Positions 1 through 11,349 of a stretch of 64,000 bases of DNA are shown piece after piece. The notes beneath the pieces were generated by a model, which worked only from the letters and a program-made list of their open reading frames with translations, was not told the origin of the DNA and did not search any database. Position 1 is the first letter of the stretch. Each line of letters opens with the position of its first letter. The DNA is from Lophium mytilinum (taxonomy: Eukaryota > Ascomycota > Dothideomycetes > Mytilinidiales > Mytilinidiaceae), in contig MU004196.1 of NCBI GenBank assembly GCA_010093605.1, positions 1,317,454 to 1,381,453 on the forward strand, given 5' to 3'. The translations under genes and the position numbers were made by a program.

Positions 1-2850
1 TAGAAGCTCTATATAGAGTATAAAGTAGGCTTTAAAGAAGCTAATAAGAAAGATAAACTCTATAATAACCTTTAGAATAAATACTAGAAGTATAAATAGA
101 ATACTTCTAATAATACTACTATAGTAGAATAAGAATTAGAGGCCTATTATACTAAGTAGCTCTAGTATATTATAAGTAGCCGCTAGGCTAACTAAAAACT
201 TAACTAGATGCGCCTATACTATAATTACTAGTATAGTAAATATTATATAATTAAGGATATATATAAATAGCTTACTACCTATATTAAGTAGCTTAAATAA
301 TAGCTGCGTTAAGAGGCTGTATGCCTATAGCCTCTAGACCCCGACTATAATTTAGATAATAATAGTACTTATTCTTCTATACCTATAGTTCTACTTTATT
401 AATAACTTATTAGCTAGCCTCTATAGTTTAAACCTATTAAGAGTAAGTCTACTACTCTATTTATGCCTATTTAGGACCCTAGCGCGTACGCGGTAATATA
501 TTACTACCCTAATCTAGATAAGTTTAGTAGCAGTAATAAGAATAAGCTATTCTACTAGTAGTAGTATATATAGGTGCTTAGTAAGCTAGATATCTATATA
601 CTACTATATACTACTACGCACTATTATATAGTATATATTTAAGATAGGCTTAAAAGTAAAGCGTTTAATATAATCTTCTACCGCGCTAAACCTAATAGTA
701 ATAAGCTATATAGTTAGTTAATAAAAGTATATTCTAACTAATATATAGGCCTAAAAATTAAATTCTATAATTAAATGTCTATATTATAAATTAATATAAT
801 AATATAAGAAAATTAAGCTAAATTTAGTATTAAGGCTCGCTTGGTCCTAGTACTTAGTTTACTAGCTCTTAGCCTTTCTTACTACCTCTAGGCGCTTAGG
901 CATGCTCTTAATAAGTAACCTAATAGTTAAATTAGATATCTTTATCTATGCCTTTTTTAAAGTAGCCTTTAAGGTATTCTAATTCTTTTTTAAGTTACCT
1001 ATTATAGCTAGCTCTAGATAAAGCTTATAGACTATCTTCTTAAGCGCCTACTATATATACTTAATAGGGTTTAAGTCTAGTAAATAGGGGGGCTATTTAA
1101 GCGTCTAAATTCTATAGGTTTCTAGCTAATTCTTAGTCTAATTAGTATTATAAATTGGCGCATTATCTTATATAAAGATATGCCTAGGTAGGTACTATAG
1201 TAGTAGCCCTTTCTCTAAAGTTTAGGTATAGCTCTTACCTAAATACCTATTCTTCTTAGCTATAAAGTCCCTTTCTATAATAATTAGGGGTAACCAGCTA
1301 ACCCGGCTATTTAGGGTTACCTAAATAGCCCCCTATACTATCTAGAATATTCTTTTATCCTTCTCTTTTTCTATTACTATCTTAGGGTTAAATTTCTTAT
1401 CTAGAAACTAAAAGCACTACTCTATCTACTTACTAGAACCCCGTTAAACTAAACATTTATTAGTAAACTTAATAACCCGGCGTTTCTAATTAAAATTCCT
1501 ATGCCTTTTAGTAAATTAGCGTTATAAAATAGCATGCTCTAGCTTTAGCTTAGGTCTCTTAGTATAATAGTAGTTTCTTAGGCTAAAACTCTAGAGAATC
1601 TATGCTATAGTTCTTATAGAAGAGGGCTTAGCCTAGGCTAAGAGGCTAGCCTTTTTTATTAGCTAGGAGTACTCTATTTTAGAGTATTTTTAAGCAAGCT
1701 AAAAGAGTATTCTCTTCTTCTAGACTATAGCTATTACTAGCCGGCCGCTTTAGGCTAAGAAAGTAGTAGTATTATAAAGTTTCTAGCACTTAATTATATT
1801 ATAGACTATCTTAAAAGAATAGCTAAATTCTATAGCTAGATCTTAATTAGTAATACTAGCTTTATACTTTACTAGCATAGCTAAGCAAGTATTAGATAAA
1901 AGCTCTTTTAATCCTTAAGTGTTCCCGCTAATTTTCTAGCTAAAAGAACAAGCTATAGTAGTTATAGTATTAGTATAAGAGAATATATTTAGAATGCAAC
2001 GTATTTTTAGTAGGGTGCGCACGGTTTATTAGTATATACTTTTATCTTAGTACTATACCTCTCTATAGAAGAACTTATTAATAATTTAAATAAGATCTAT
2101 AGACCTTTTAATAAGGTAGCTAACGCGCGTACTAGCTTATATAATAGTAAGTTTATATAGAAGAAAGATAAGCGCGTTATAATCTAGGTAGAACGCTTTA
2201 ATACTAGCGTAGCCTCTCTCTACCTAAAGAACCCTAAGAAGATCTACTATATGCGGCGTAATCTTGCTAATAGCCTTAAATATAAGGCTGCTAATAGATA
2301 AGATAGTAATATAATAACCTTTATTACTTTTCTTTAGACTCTAGAATTATAGCTTAATATTATTAAACTAAATAAGAATACCTATAAGAATAAGGAGACC
2401 TCTAAGTCTACGCGCGATACCTATAAAACTATAGGCGCTAGCTTAACTACATCTTACTACCCGCTACTTACTAATACTAAGTATATATCTAAAAATAATA
2501 CTACTACCCTAACTACTACTACTATAAATAACTTACTAGGCCCCTTTAGGCGTAATTACCGCACTATTATATAACTTAAGTAGCTAGGTCGCTACTAGAA
2601 CTATCTAGAGCGTAGATATATAGCTAATAGCAACGCCCTATATATTAGCTAATAGCTAGTCCCTATTTATAAAGTTAGCGGCCTTACTAATAAGATTAAC
2701 CTTACTAGCGTTAATATTAGCGCTATAAATACTAGCTCTACCTATAATAAGATAATAGAAAATACTTAGTTTTTAGTAATAGTTACTACTAAGGACCTCT
2801 AATAGCCTTTAATAATAGAAAATTAAAAGCGGTTATAGATAGGATTACTA
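1..2850 (+). pseudogene. gag-like reading frame of the gypsy element (split, RIP-degraded)
   Basis: Two blocks of gag-like sequence, 1-780 and about 2055-2850, flank the Tc1/mariner insertion. The first contains a recognisable 'LQQQYIQVLSKLD'-like stretch near 550-600; the second contains 'VERFNTSVASLYLK' near 2185-2235, resembling the retrotransposon gag (capsid) region. Both have frequent TAG/TAA where CAG, CAA or TGG would restore sense. No zinc knuckle could be picked out. Assignment rests on position before the protease and on gag-like composition. Confidence 0.6.
829..2035 (-). mobile_element. RIP-mutated Tc1/mariner transposase remnant nested in gag
   Basis: The minus strand, with stops ignored, reads as a DDE transposase of the Tc1/mariner type. 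Around 1260-1300 is a stretch like 'PLIIIERDF', around 1150-1185 'IQDNAPIHNT' (second catalytic Asp) and around 1065-1100 'PPYLPDLNPI' (third acidic residue region, with D where Tc1/mariner members carry D or E). Gag-like sequence stops about 780-828 and resumes about 2055, so this element lies inside the retroelement. Ends are approximate: I could not identify clear terminal inverted repeats or the expected TA duplication, because RIP has remade the borders. Nonfunctional. Confidence 0.75.
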
Positions 2851-2899
2851 TTTTAGAATAAGAAATTAAGCTAGTTATTATGCGTATGTCTGCTCTTAC

Positions 2900-5800
2900 G
2901 CCCTAACTAGTTAATAGTAAATAATTTAGCTTCTTAGGTAGAATTCTCTAATCTAATTCTAATTTATTTACTATTAAGATTCTTTCTAATATAGGATCCG
3001 GTTCTTAGTTTCTTTATTTAAAGACCGCGCGCCTCTATAAGATATCTATTTAACCCCTCTTATAATCTATTATTCTTAAGCTTACTAATAGTAAGCTATC
3101 TATTATACTAGACTATATAGCGGATATTACTTTCTATATAGGTAACTACTATAATACTATTACCTACTATATTACTAATACTAGATAATATAATATAATT
3201 TTAGGCATGCTCTAGCTTTAGCTTTATAACCCTATAGTTAGCTTTAGAAAGACCTAGCTAGTCTTCTAATCTAACTACTATATATCTAATTACCTTTAAT
3301 ATAGTAGGCCTATTATTATAAAGAGCCTTATCTATTTAAAATATATTAAAATTAAACTATACTAGAACCTAGGTAACTTCTATAGCTCTTAATATAACCC
3401 TAACTCTAACTCTAACTCTAACCCTAACTTTAATTTTAACCTTAGCCCAGTTATTAAAGGCCCTAATAATAAGAAAGATTCCCCTTAGCTTAACTATAAT
3501 AGTAAGCCTCTTCTACCTAAACTAGTTCTACTAGATAAGCCCCTAGTATATAATATTTAGTTTATTTCCGCGTACGCCTATTTAACTATAGCTAAGTAAA
3601 ATAAGAACGCGGTAATAATAGTTATATTATAGAACTTTAAATAATTAGACTAGCTCTAGGAAATAGATAAGTAATACGCCTATAGACGCTAAATAGTAAA
3701 CCTTATAGATATTACTATAGAGAACTACTATTACTTTAAGGAAAAGATAACTAAATTACTATATACTAAGGATTAGCTATAAGAAAAAGTTCTACCCTTT
3801 TTTTACTAGATTTTAGACGCCTTTAATCTATAAGTAGTAAATAAACTACTACTATATAGACCTAGCGTAGATTACGCTATTAACTTTAAGAACCCTAATA
3901 CTAAACTATCTATCTCTTACTAGTATAGCCTCTTCTATAATAAGCTCCGCGCAGTTAAGGCCTATATTAATAAGATACTTAGAAAGAGCTTTATTCGCCC
4001 TAGTATATTACTATTTATAGTACCTATTATTATTATCTATAAGCTAGGTAGAGGACTCTATATCTATATTAATTACTATTTACTAAATAAAATTATAATT
4101 AAAGATAGAAACGCCCCTTCTCTTTTATGCGACACGATTATGCAGCTTTATAAAGCTAAGATATATTCTATCTTTAATATTATCGCCGCCTTTAATAATA
4201 TCTATATTAAGAATAGTAATTAACCTAAAATAGCCTTTTAGACTTAATATAGTATTTTTAAATTTAATATTATACCCTTTAGCTTATATAACGCCTCTAG
4301 GATATTCTAATTATTTATTAACTCTATACTATAACTCTACCTTAATATCTACTATATAGCCTATATAGACAACGTTCTTATATATAGTAATAATAAGAAA
4401 GATTATAAGAAGAACTATATAAATATTCTTACTACCTTATATAATATAGGTTTCTTTCTTAATATTAATAAGTGTTACTTCTTAGTTAAACGTATTAAGT
4501 ATCTTGGACTAATTATTACGCCTAACAGTATAGAAATAGACTTAACTAAAGTTAGTACTATTTAAGACTAGAAGCTGCCCTAGAATATTAAAGATGTTTA
4601 ATTATTTTTAGGCTTCTATAACTTCTACCGGCGATTTATTGCCGGCTATTTATAAATTACTACTCTACTAACTAAGCTTACTAAGAAGACTATAGAATAA
4701 GGTAATTTCCTTCTACTTACTAATAGCCTAGTAGCTTAAGCCTTTAAGAAACTTAAAGTCTCTTTCCTAATAGCCCTAGTACTTACCTATTTTAACCCGG
4801 ACCTAGACTATATTCTTAAAACTAACACCTTAGATTATATAATAGCCGCGATTCTTTTATAATATAGACTAGATAGAATCCTGCGTCCTATTACCTTCCT
4901 CTTAAAGAAGATAACCCCTACTAAGTATAACTATAAGATCTATAATAAAGAACTACTCGCTATTATTTAAGCCTTTAAGAAATAGCAACCCGAGCTTACT
5001 AGTATTATTAATTCTACGCTTATATAAATAGACTATAAAAACCTAAAGTACTTTATATCTTCTAAGTAGTTAAATTACTGCTAAGCCTAATAGGCTAAAT
5101 ATCTATCTTAATTTAACTTTATCCTAAACTAGCAACCTAGTAAATAGTTAACTAAGCCTAATAGCCTTACTTACAGGCTAGGCAATATTCTAGATAACCT
5201 AAATAATTCTAGGATAATATATTAGATATAGACTATTTTAAAAAAGAGAAATCTACTAGATAGTATATACTAAGCTCTCTAGCTTACTAGCATGCTTTTA
5301 AATAAATAGGAAGTTCCTATTATTAGAATAGCCTAGCTTATATATAAAATAGCTAAATAGTACCTAACTAATATTCTATATATTATTCTAGCCGCTAATA
5401 GAACTAGAGGTAAGAAGAAGTACTTAACTATAACTATAGTAGACTATAGTAAGTTAAATAAAGATCTATATAATGCTGCGCCTAATATTATAGCACTAAT
5501 TACCCCTAAACCCGCATCTATAGAACCTATCCCTAAAGAAAAAGTACTAAAAGTATCTAAACCTAGTAATAAGTTAGATAAAAACTTACTAGAAGACTAT
5601 ACTAATAACGCTACTATTTAGTAGATTAATTACGCATATATAGAGGATAATATCCTCTAGCATATTATATATACTAAAGAAATAGGTAAATAATATATTC
5701 TACTAGAACTTATTTAGAAATAAGAAATTAAAATTAAGCTTAGTAACTATAAGATTTATAAGAATAGGCTCTTTATTAATAGCTGCCTATATATTCTATA

Positions 5801-7620
5801 TAACGCGAAACTCTATATATAATTAATTAAGAAAGCCTATAACTCTCTTCTTAGAGGCTATACTAGAAGAAACTCCCTCTACTATTATCTCTTCTTCTAG
5901 TACTACTAGCTAGGCATTATAAACTTAGTTACTACATATATTAACGCCTATCTTACCTGCTAACGCATAAAAGTCTATAAAGATAGTAAGTATAGTCTAC
6001 TTAAACTACTACTAATTCTAAATTATTACTAGATAGACATCTCTATTAATTTTATTACTAAGCTGCCTCCCTGCACTATTAAAGGCCGCATATACTAATA
6101 TATTATAGTAGTTATTAATTAACTATTTAAAAAATATAAATTTATCCCTCTAGACTCTATAGAGCTAGAAGACATTATATAAGCCTTTATTAATTAGATT
6201 TAGCGTAAAGAAGGCTATCTAGACTATATTATATCTAACTATAGTATATAGTTTATATTCTTTTTCTAGAAGTACTTATATAAACGCATAGAAATGTATT
6301 TAAAGCTATCTACTATAGCCTATCTAGAGACTAATAGCTAGACTAAAATTATTAATATAGGTTTAAAGTAGTACCTGCGCGTATATATTTATTATTTATA
6401 AGATAACTAGGTAAACCTAATTACCTTTACTAAATTTAAGGCTAACGCCGATATTAATTAGTCTACCGGCGTGTTACTATTTAAAGCTACTAAGGGCTAT
6501 ATACTCTATAGTAGCTTAAAGCTATTATCTTAAGATATTATTATTCTAGGCCCTAAGCGCTAAGGAGTTAACGCAGCTAAGAAACTTATTACGCGTATTT
6601 ATAATCTATAGGAGTTCCTTAAAGAAGAACTCTATTAGAATTAATCTAAGATAAAGAAGCTAGCTAATTATAATTAGCTGCCCGCTCTAGAGTTTAAAGT
6701 TAATAATATAGTTATACTAAATACTAAGAATATCTATACTATATAGCTAAGCAAGTCTCTTAACTATAAAAACCTTAGTCCCTTTTATATAACATAGATT
6801 ATTAATAATATAGCCTATAAGCTAGAACTTTCTAAGTCTATAAAAGAAATATTTCTAGTATTCTACCCCTAGTTACTTTATTAAATTAATAAGATACCTT
6901 TTCTAGAATAATATCTAGAACCCCTACCTACACTTAAAATAGAAGAAGATAGCTTTATAGGGCAGTACTATATTAATAAAGTCCTTAATTTCTAATTTAA
7001 CGGCCGCTAATTAGATCTATATATAGGTAAGAAACTCTACCTTATATATAAGATAGCCTAGACCGGGTATAATAATACCCGGCCTAAATAGAAACCTTAC
7101 TAGAATGCGGACGGCTATAATAAGCTTCTTATAGAGTATTATAATAAGTATAGCCTTAAACTAGAACCTTATTTAATATTTAGTATATTAGAATAGAAGG
7201 TTATAAAAATAATAGGTAAAAGTATAAGCGCTACTACAGTAATAGTAGACCTATAGAATATTCTTAGTACTAGCCTAAGTAAGTATAAACGGCGACCTTA
7301 TTAGGTAGCTAAGTTATCTTGTAAGAAGGCTATTCTATATAAGTAATCTAAAGTAGAACTCTAATAGGTAGAAGCTAATAATAGGCCTTAGGCTAATTTA
7401 TATAGCCCGCTTGCAGCGCTTAAGAATAAATATAAGGATAAAAATAATAGAAATAATAGAAATAATAAAAATAATAAAAATAATAGAAATAATAGATATA
7501 GTAAGACTATAGATAATAGTAAGTATATAAATAGTAAGGCTATATAAGTAGCTTAATAGAAATAGAATAGAAAGAATAGAGAAGCTATAATATATTATAA
7601 GCCTTATAGAACTTTAGCTT
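2900..7620 (+). pseudogene. pol polyprotein of the gypsy element (protease, RT, RNase H, integrase, chromodomain)
   Basis: One long degraded frame. Protease: 'IGSGSQF' near 2993. RT: 'RKSFIRPSILLF' near 3980 and 'GRGLYIYINYYLLNK' near 4050, equivalent to the usual IRPS...GGLRFCVDYRALN region. RNase H: the 'ILKTNTLDYIIAA' stretch near 4810, with N replacing the usual Asp. Integrase: 'DISINFITKLPP' near 6030 and a degraded second catalytic Asp region near 6230 ('YLDYIISN'). Chromodomain: 'NADGYNKLLIEYYNKY' near 7105 at the end of the typical chromo/C-terminal block. A (CCCTAA)-like run at 3396-3440 encodes an Asn/Pro/Ser linker between protease and RT. Dozens of nonsense codons make it a pseudogene. 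Confidence 0.85.
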
Positions 7621-7633
7621 TTAAAGGGGGGGG

Positions 7634-7856
7634 TAGTATTATAGTATAAATCTAGAATTATAATAATTATATACTAAGGTTACATGCCGCCCCTTATATA
7701 ACCTAAGCGAGACGCTAGCCTAGCGCTAGGCCGCGGCCTATGCGCCGGCGTTAAACTATAACCTTTTAAGAGCTTCTAGCTCTCTTTCTCCTCCTTAGCT
7801 TAGATTTTTATAATAGTTAATATACCTTATTACTTATATTATATTAGCCCCCTATA
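7634..7856 (+). repeat. LTR copy 1 of the gypsy element
   Basis: 223 bp. It starts right after a purine tract of seven or more G at 7624-7633 and ends with CCCCCTATA. The same sequence recurs at 10368-10590 with a few transitions. It holds an island of surviving CG-rich sequence around 7715-7750. The expected TG...CA ends now read TA...TA, consistent with RIP. Confidence 0.8.
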
Positions 7857-10590
7857 TTAGGCTAAGTATCTTTTTTAATTTAACTTTATTCTAAACTAGC
7901 GACTAGGTAAGTAGTTAACTAAGCCTAATAGCCTTACTTATAGGCCTAGTAATATTCTAGATAATCTAAATAATTCTAGAACTAAGTATTAAATATAAAC
8001 TATATTAAAGAAAAGAAATCTATCTAAGAAAATATATAGAGCCTTATAGCTTACTAGTATACTTCTAAATAAATAGAAAGTTTCTATTAAGAGGCTTACC
8101 TAGCTAATATATAATATTATAGAATAATACTCTACTAATATTCTATATATTATTCTAGCTACTAATAAAACTAAAGAAAGAAAGAAGCACTTAACTAAGA
8201 CTATAGCTAACTATAGTAAGTTAGATAAAGATCTATATAATGCTACCCCTAATATTACTGCGCTACTTACTTCTAAATCTATAAACCCTACCGCTAAAGA
8301 AGAAGCGCTAAAGGTATCTAAGCCTAGTAATAAGTTAGATAAGGACTTACTAGGGAACTATACTAATAATACTACTATTTAGTAGATTAATTATATATAT
8401 ATAGAGGATAATATTCTCTAGTATATTATATACGCTAAAGAGATAGATAAATAATAAATTTCTCTTAAACTTATTTAAAAATAAGAAATTAAAATTAAGC
8501 TTAGTAACTATAAGATTTATAAAAATAAGCTATTTATTAACGGCTGCCTATATATTTCTTATAATATAAAGCTCCGCACGCAATTAATTAAGAAAGCCTA
8601 TAACTCTCTCTCTAGAGAATATACTAGAAGAAACTCTCTCTATTATTACCTCTTTTTCTAGTACTATTAGCTAGGTATTATAAACTCTATTACTATATAT
8701 ATTAATACCTGCCTAATATATAGGCGCACTAAGGTCTATAAAGATAGTAAATATAGCTTACTTAAGCTATTACCTATTCTAAATTAGTACTAGATAGACA
8801 TCTCTATTAATTTTATTACTAAGCTACCTCCCTATACTATTAAAGGCCGCACGTACTAATATATTATAGTAGTTATTAATTAACTATCTAAGAAATATAA
8901 ATTTATTCCTCTAGACTCTATAGAGCTAGAAGACGTTATATAGGCCTTTATTAATTAGATTTAGTATAAAGAGGGCTATCTAGACTATATTATATTTAAC
9001 TATAGTATATAGTTTATATTCTTCTTTTAGAAGCATCTATATAAATATATAGAAATATATTTAAAGCTATCTACTATAGCCTATCTAGAGACTAATAGCT
9101 AGACTAAAATTATTAATGCAGGCCTAAAGTAGTACCTGCGCGCATATATTTATTATCTATAAAATAACTAGGTAAACCTAATTATCTTTACTAAATTTAA
9201 GGCTAACGCTAATATTAATTAGTCTACTAGCGTATTACTATTTAAAGCTACTAAGGGCTATATACCCTATAGCGGCTTAAAGCTATTATCTTAAGGTATT
9301 ATTATTCTAGGCCCTAAGCGCTAAGAAGTTAATATAGCTAAGAAACTTATTATGCGTATTTATAATCTATAAGAGTTTCTTAAAGAAGAACTCTACTAGA
9401 ATTAATCTAAGATAAAGAAGCTAGCTAATTAAAATTAGCTGCCTGCTCTAGAGTTTAAAATTAATAATATAGTTATACTAAATACTAAGAATATCTATAC
9501 TACGTAGCTAAGTAAGTCTCTTAACTATAAGAACCTTAGTCCCTTTTATATAACACGGGTTATTAATAATATAGCCTATAAGCTAGAACTTTCTAAGTCT
9601 ATAAAAGGAATTTTTCTAGTATTCTACCCCTAGTTACTTTATTAAATTAATAAGACACCTCTTCTAGAATAATATCTAGAACCCCTATCTATACTTAAGA
9701 TAGAAAAAGATAGCTTTATAGGGTAGTACTATATTAATAAAGTCCTTAATTTCTAATTTAATAGCCGCCGATTAGATCTATATATAGGTAAGAAACTCTA
9801 CCTTATATATAAGATAGCCTAGACCGGGTATAATAATACCTAGCCTAAATAGAAATCTTACTAGAATATAGATAGCTATAATAAGCTCCTTATAGAGTAT
9901 TATAATAAGTATAGCCTTAAACTAGAACCTTATTTAATATTTAGTATAATAGAATAGAAGGTTGTAAAAATAATAGGTAAAAGTATAAGCGCTGCTATAG
10001 TAATAATAGACCTATAGAATATTCTTAGTACTAGCCTAAGTAAGTATAAATAGCAACCTTATTAGATAGCTAAGTTATCTTATAAGAAGGCTATTTTATA
10101 TAGGTAACCTAAAGTAGAACTCTAATAAGTAAAAGCTAATAATAGGCCTTAGATTAATTTATACGGCCCGCTTACAGCACTTAAAAATAACTATAATAAC
10201 GGAAATAATAGAAATAATAGAAATAATAGATATAGTAAGACTATAGATAATAGTAAGTATATAAATAGTAAGGCTATATAAGTAGCTTAGTAGAAATAGA
10301 ATAGAAAGAATAGAGAAGCTATAATATATTATAAACCTTATAGAACTTTAGCTTTTAAAGGGGGGGATAGTATTATAGTATAAACCTAGAATTATAATAA
10401 TTATATACTAAGGTTACATGCCGCCCCTTATATAACCTAAGTAAGACGCTAGCCCGGCGCTAGGCCGCGGCCTGTGCGCCGGTGTTAAACTATAACCTCT
10501 TAAGAGCTCCTAGCTCTCTCTCTTTTTCTTAGCTTAGATTTTTATAATAGTTAATACATCTTATTACTTATATTATATTAGCCCCCTATA
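7857..10590 (+). mobile_element. Tandem partial copy of the same gypsy element (RNase H tail to 3' LTR)
   Basis: The sequence from about 7858 aligns with about 5091 onward (shared start 'TAGGCTAA.TATC') and stays collinear through integrase, chromodomain, purine tract and LTR. This makes a tandem duplication of about 2.75 kb that lacks LTR, gag, protease and RT at its 5' side. The two copies differ mostly by transitions and by loss of the (AAT)n expansion seen at 7437-7495 in the first copy. A normal tandem LTR recombinant would place primer-binding site and gag after the LTR, so this is a rearrangement. All frames are broken. Confidence 0.8.
10368..10590 (+). repeat. LTR copy 2 of the gypsy element
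   Basis: Near-identical to 7634-7856, again immediately after a purine tract (10357-10367), 223 bp, ending CCCCCTATA. It closes the duplicated segment. Confidence 0.8.
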
Positions 10591-10905
10591 TCTATAGATA
10601 ACTACTAGCTAGCGGAGAGCCTATTAGCTATAGTATTTTAGCTATATTATTAACCTATATATATAGGATTTTATTATTAGAAAGAATACTAATAAGATCT
10701 ATTAGTAAATAAAGGCCGCGTATATAAATTAAAACTATAGTAAGGTTTAAAAGCTTTAAAAAAAGTATAGGGTAATTAGACTAATATAGAACCTTATCTA
10801 ATATATCTATAATAGTTTTTAATACTATAGTATCTTCCGCTATATATAAAAAGGTAGTCTTCTTATAAAATAGAATAGCCTTAAAGTATATTAGCCTTTT
10901 TACTT
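10591..10905. other. AT-rich RIP-mutated spacer without recognisable gene
   Basis: Same near-absence of CpA/TpG as its surroundings. I see no domain in any frame. It is probably more transposon debris, possibly the 5' part of the hAT element. Confidence 0.5.
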
Positions 10906-11345
10906 TACTAATTAGCCTTTCTATTTTACTATATACTTTAATTTTACTATATACTTTCTATTTTACTATATACTTTCTATTTTACTATATACTTTCTATA
11001 TACTTCCTATATTTATTCTTTCTATTTTATTAATTAGCCTTTCTATAACTATTTAGCCTTACTATAACTATTTAGCCTTACTATAACTATTTAGCCTTAC
11101 TATAACTATTTAGCCTTTCTATTTTACTATATATACTTTCTATTTAGCTATATAGGCCTTAATCTATCTTTTCTAAATAGAAAGAATAAAAATAGGTAGT
11201 ATATAGTAATACGGGAAGTATATAGTAATATAGAAAGTATATAGTAATATAGAAAGTATATAGTAAAATAGAAAGTATATAGTAAAATAGAAAGTATATA
11301 GTAAAATAGAAAGGCTAAATAGTTATAGTAAGGCTAATTAATACT
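10906..11345. repeat. Inverted tandem-repeat array (about 20 bp units on both arms)
   Basis: The left arm (about 10908-11140) carries repeats of the type TTTCTATTTTACTATATAC and of CCTTACTATAACTATTTAG. The right arm (about 11190-11340) carries their reverse complements, GTATATAGTAAAATAGAAA repeated about five times, ending with GGCTAAATAGTTATAGTAAGG. The arms face each other across about 50 bp, so the block could fold into a long imperfect hairpin. It lies just before the hAT transposase remnant. Confidence 0.75.
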
Positions 11346-11349
11346 ATTA

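Larger units (their letters stand above)
1..7856 (+). mobile_element. RIP-mutated Ty3/gypsy chromovirus (gag-pol to 3' LTR), 5' end outside window
   Basis: Reading TAG and TAA as mutated sense codons, the plus strand gives, in order, gag-like protein (1-780, resuming about 2055-2850), an aspartic protease (about 2970-3300, 'IGSGSQF'), a reverse transcriptase (about 3840-4350), RNase H (about 4800-5130, 'DYIIAA'), an integrase core (about 6030-6500), a chromodomain (about 6960-7150) and a 3' LTR at 7634-7856 preceded by a purine tract. This order (integrase after RNase H, chromodomain at the end) is that of Ty3/gypsy chromoviruses. CpA/TpG are nearly absent and TpA is everywhere, the product expected of RIP. 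No frame is intact, so the copy is dead. Gag is split by a Tc1/mariner insertion. The 5' LTR is not in the window. Confidence 0.9.

Noticed and set aside
3396-3440. CCCTAA/CTCTAA run resembling telomeric repeats
   Set aside because: It is irregular, short, and lies in frame between protease and RT of the gypsy element, where it encodes an Asn/Pro/Ser linker. Not an interstitial telomere.
7437-7495. (AAT)n-like microsatellite considered as an independent feature
   Set aside because: It is an expansion inside the gypsy 3' coding tail, shorter in the second copy.
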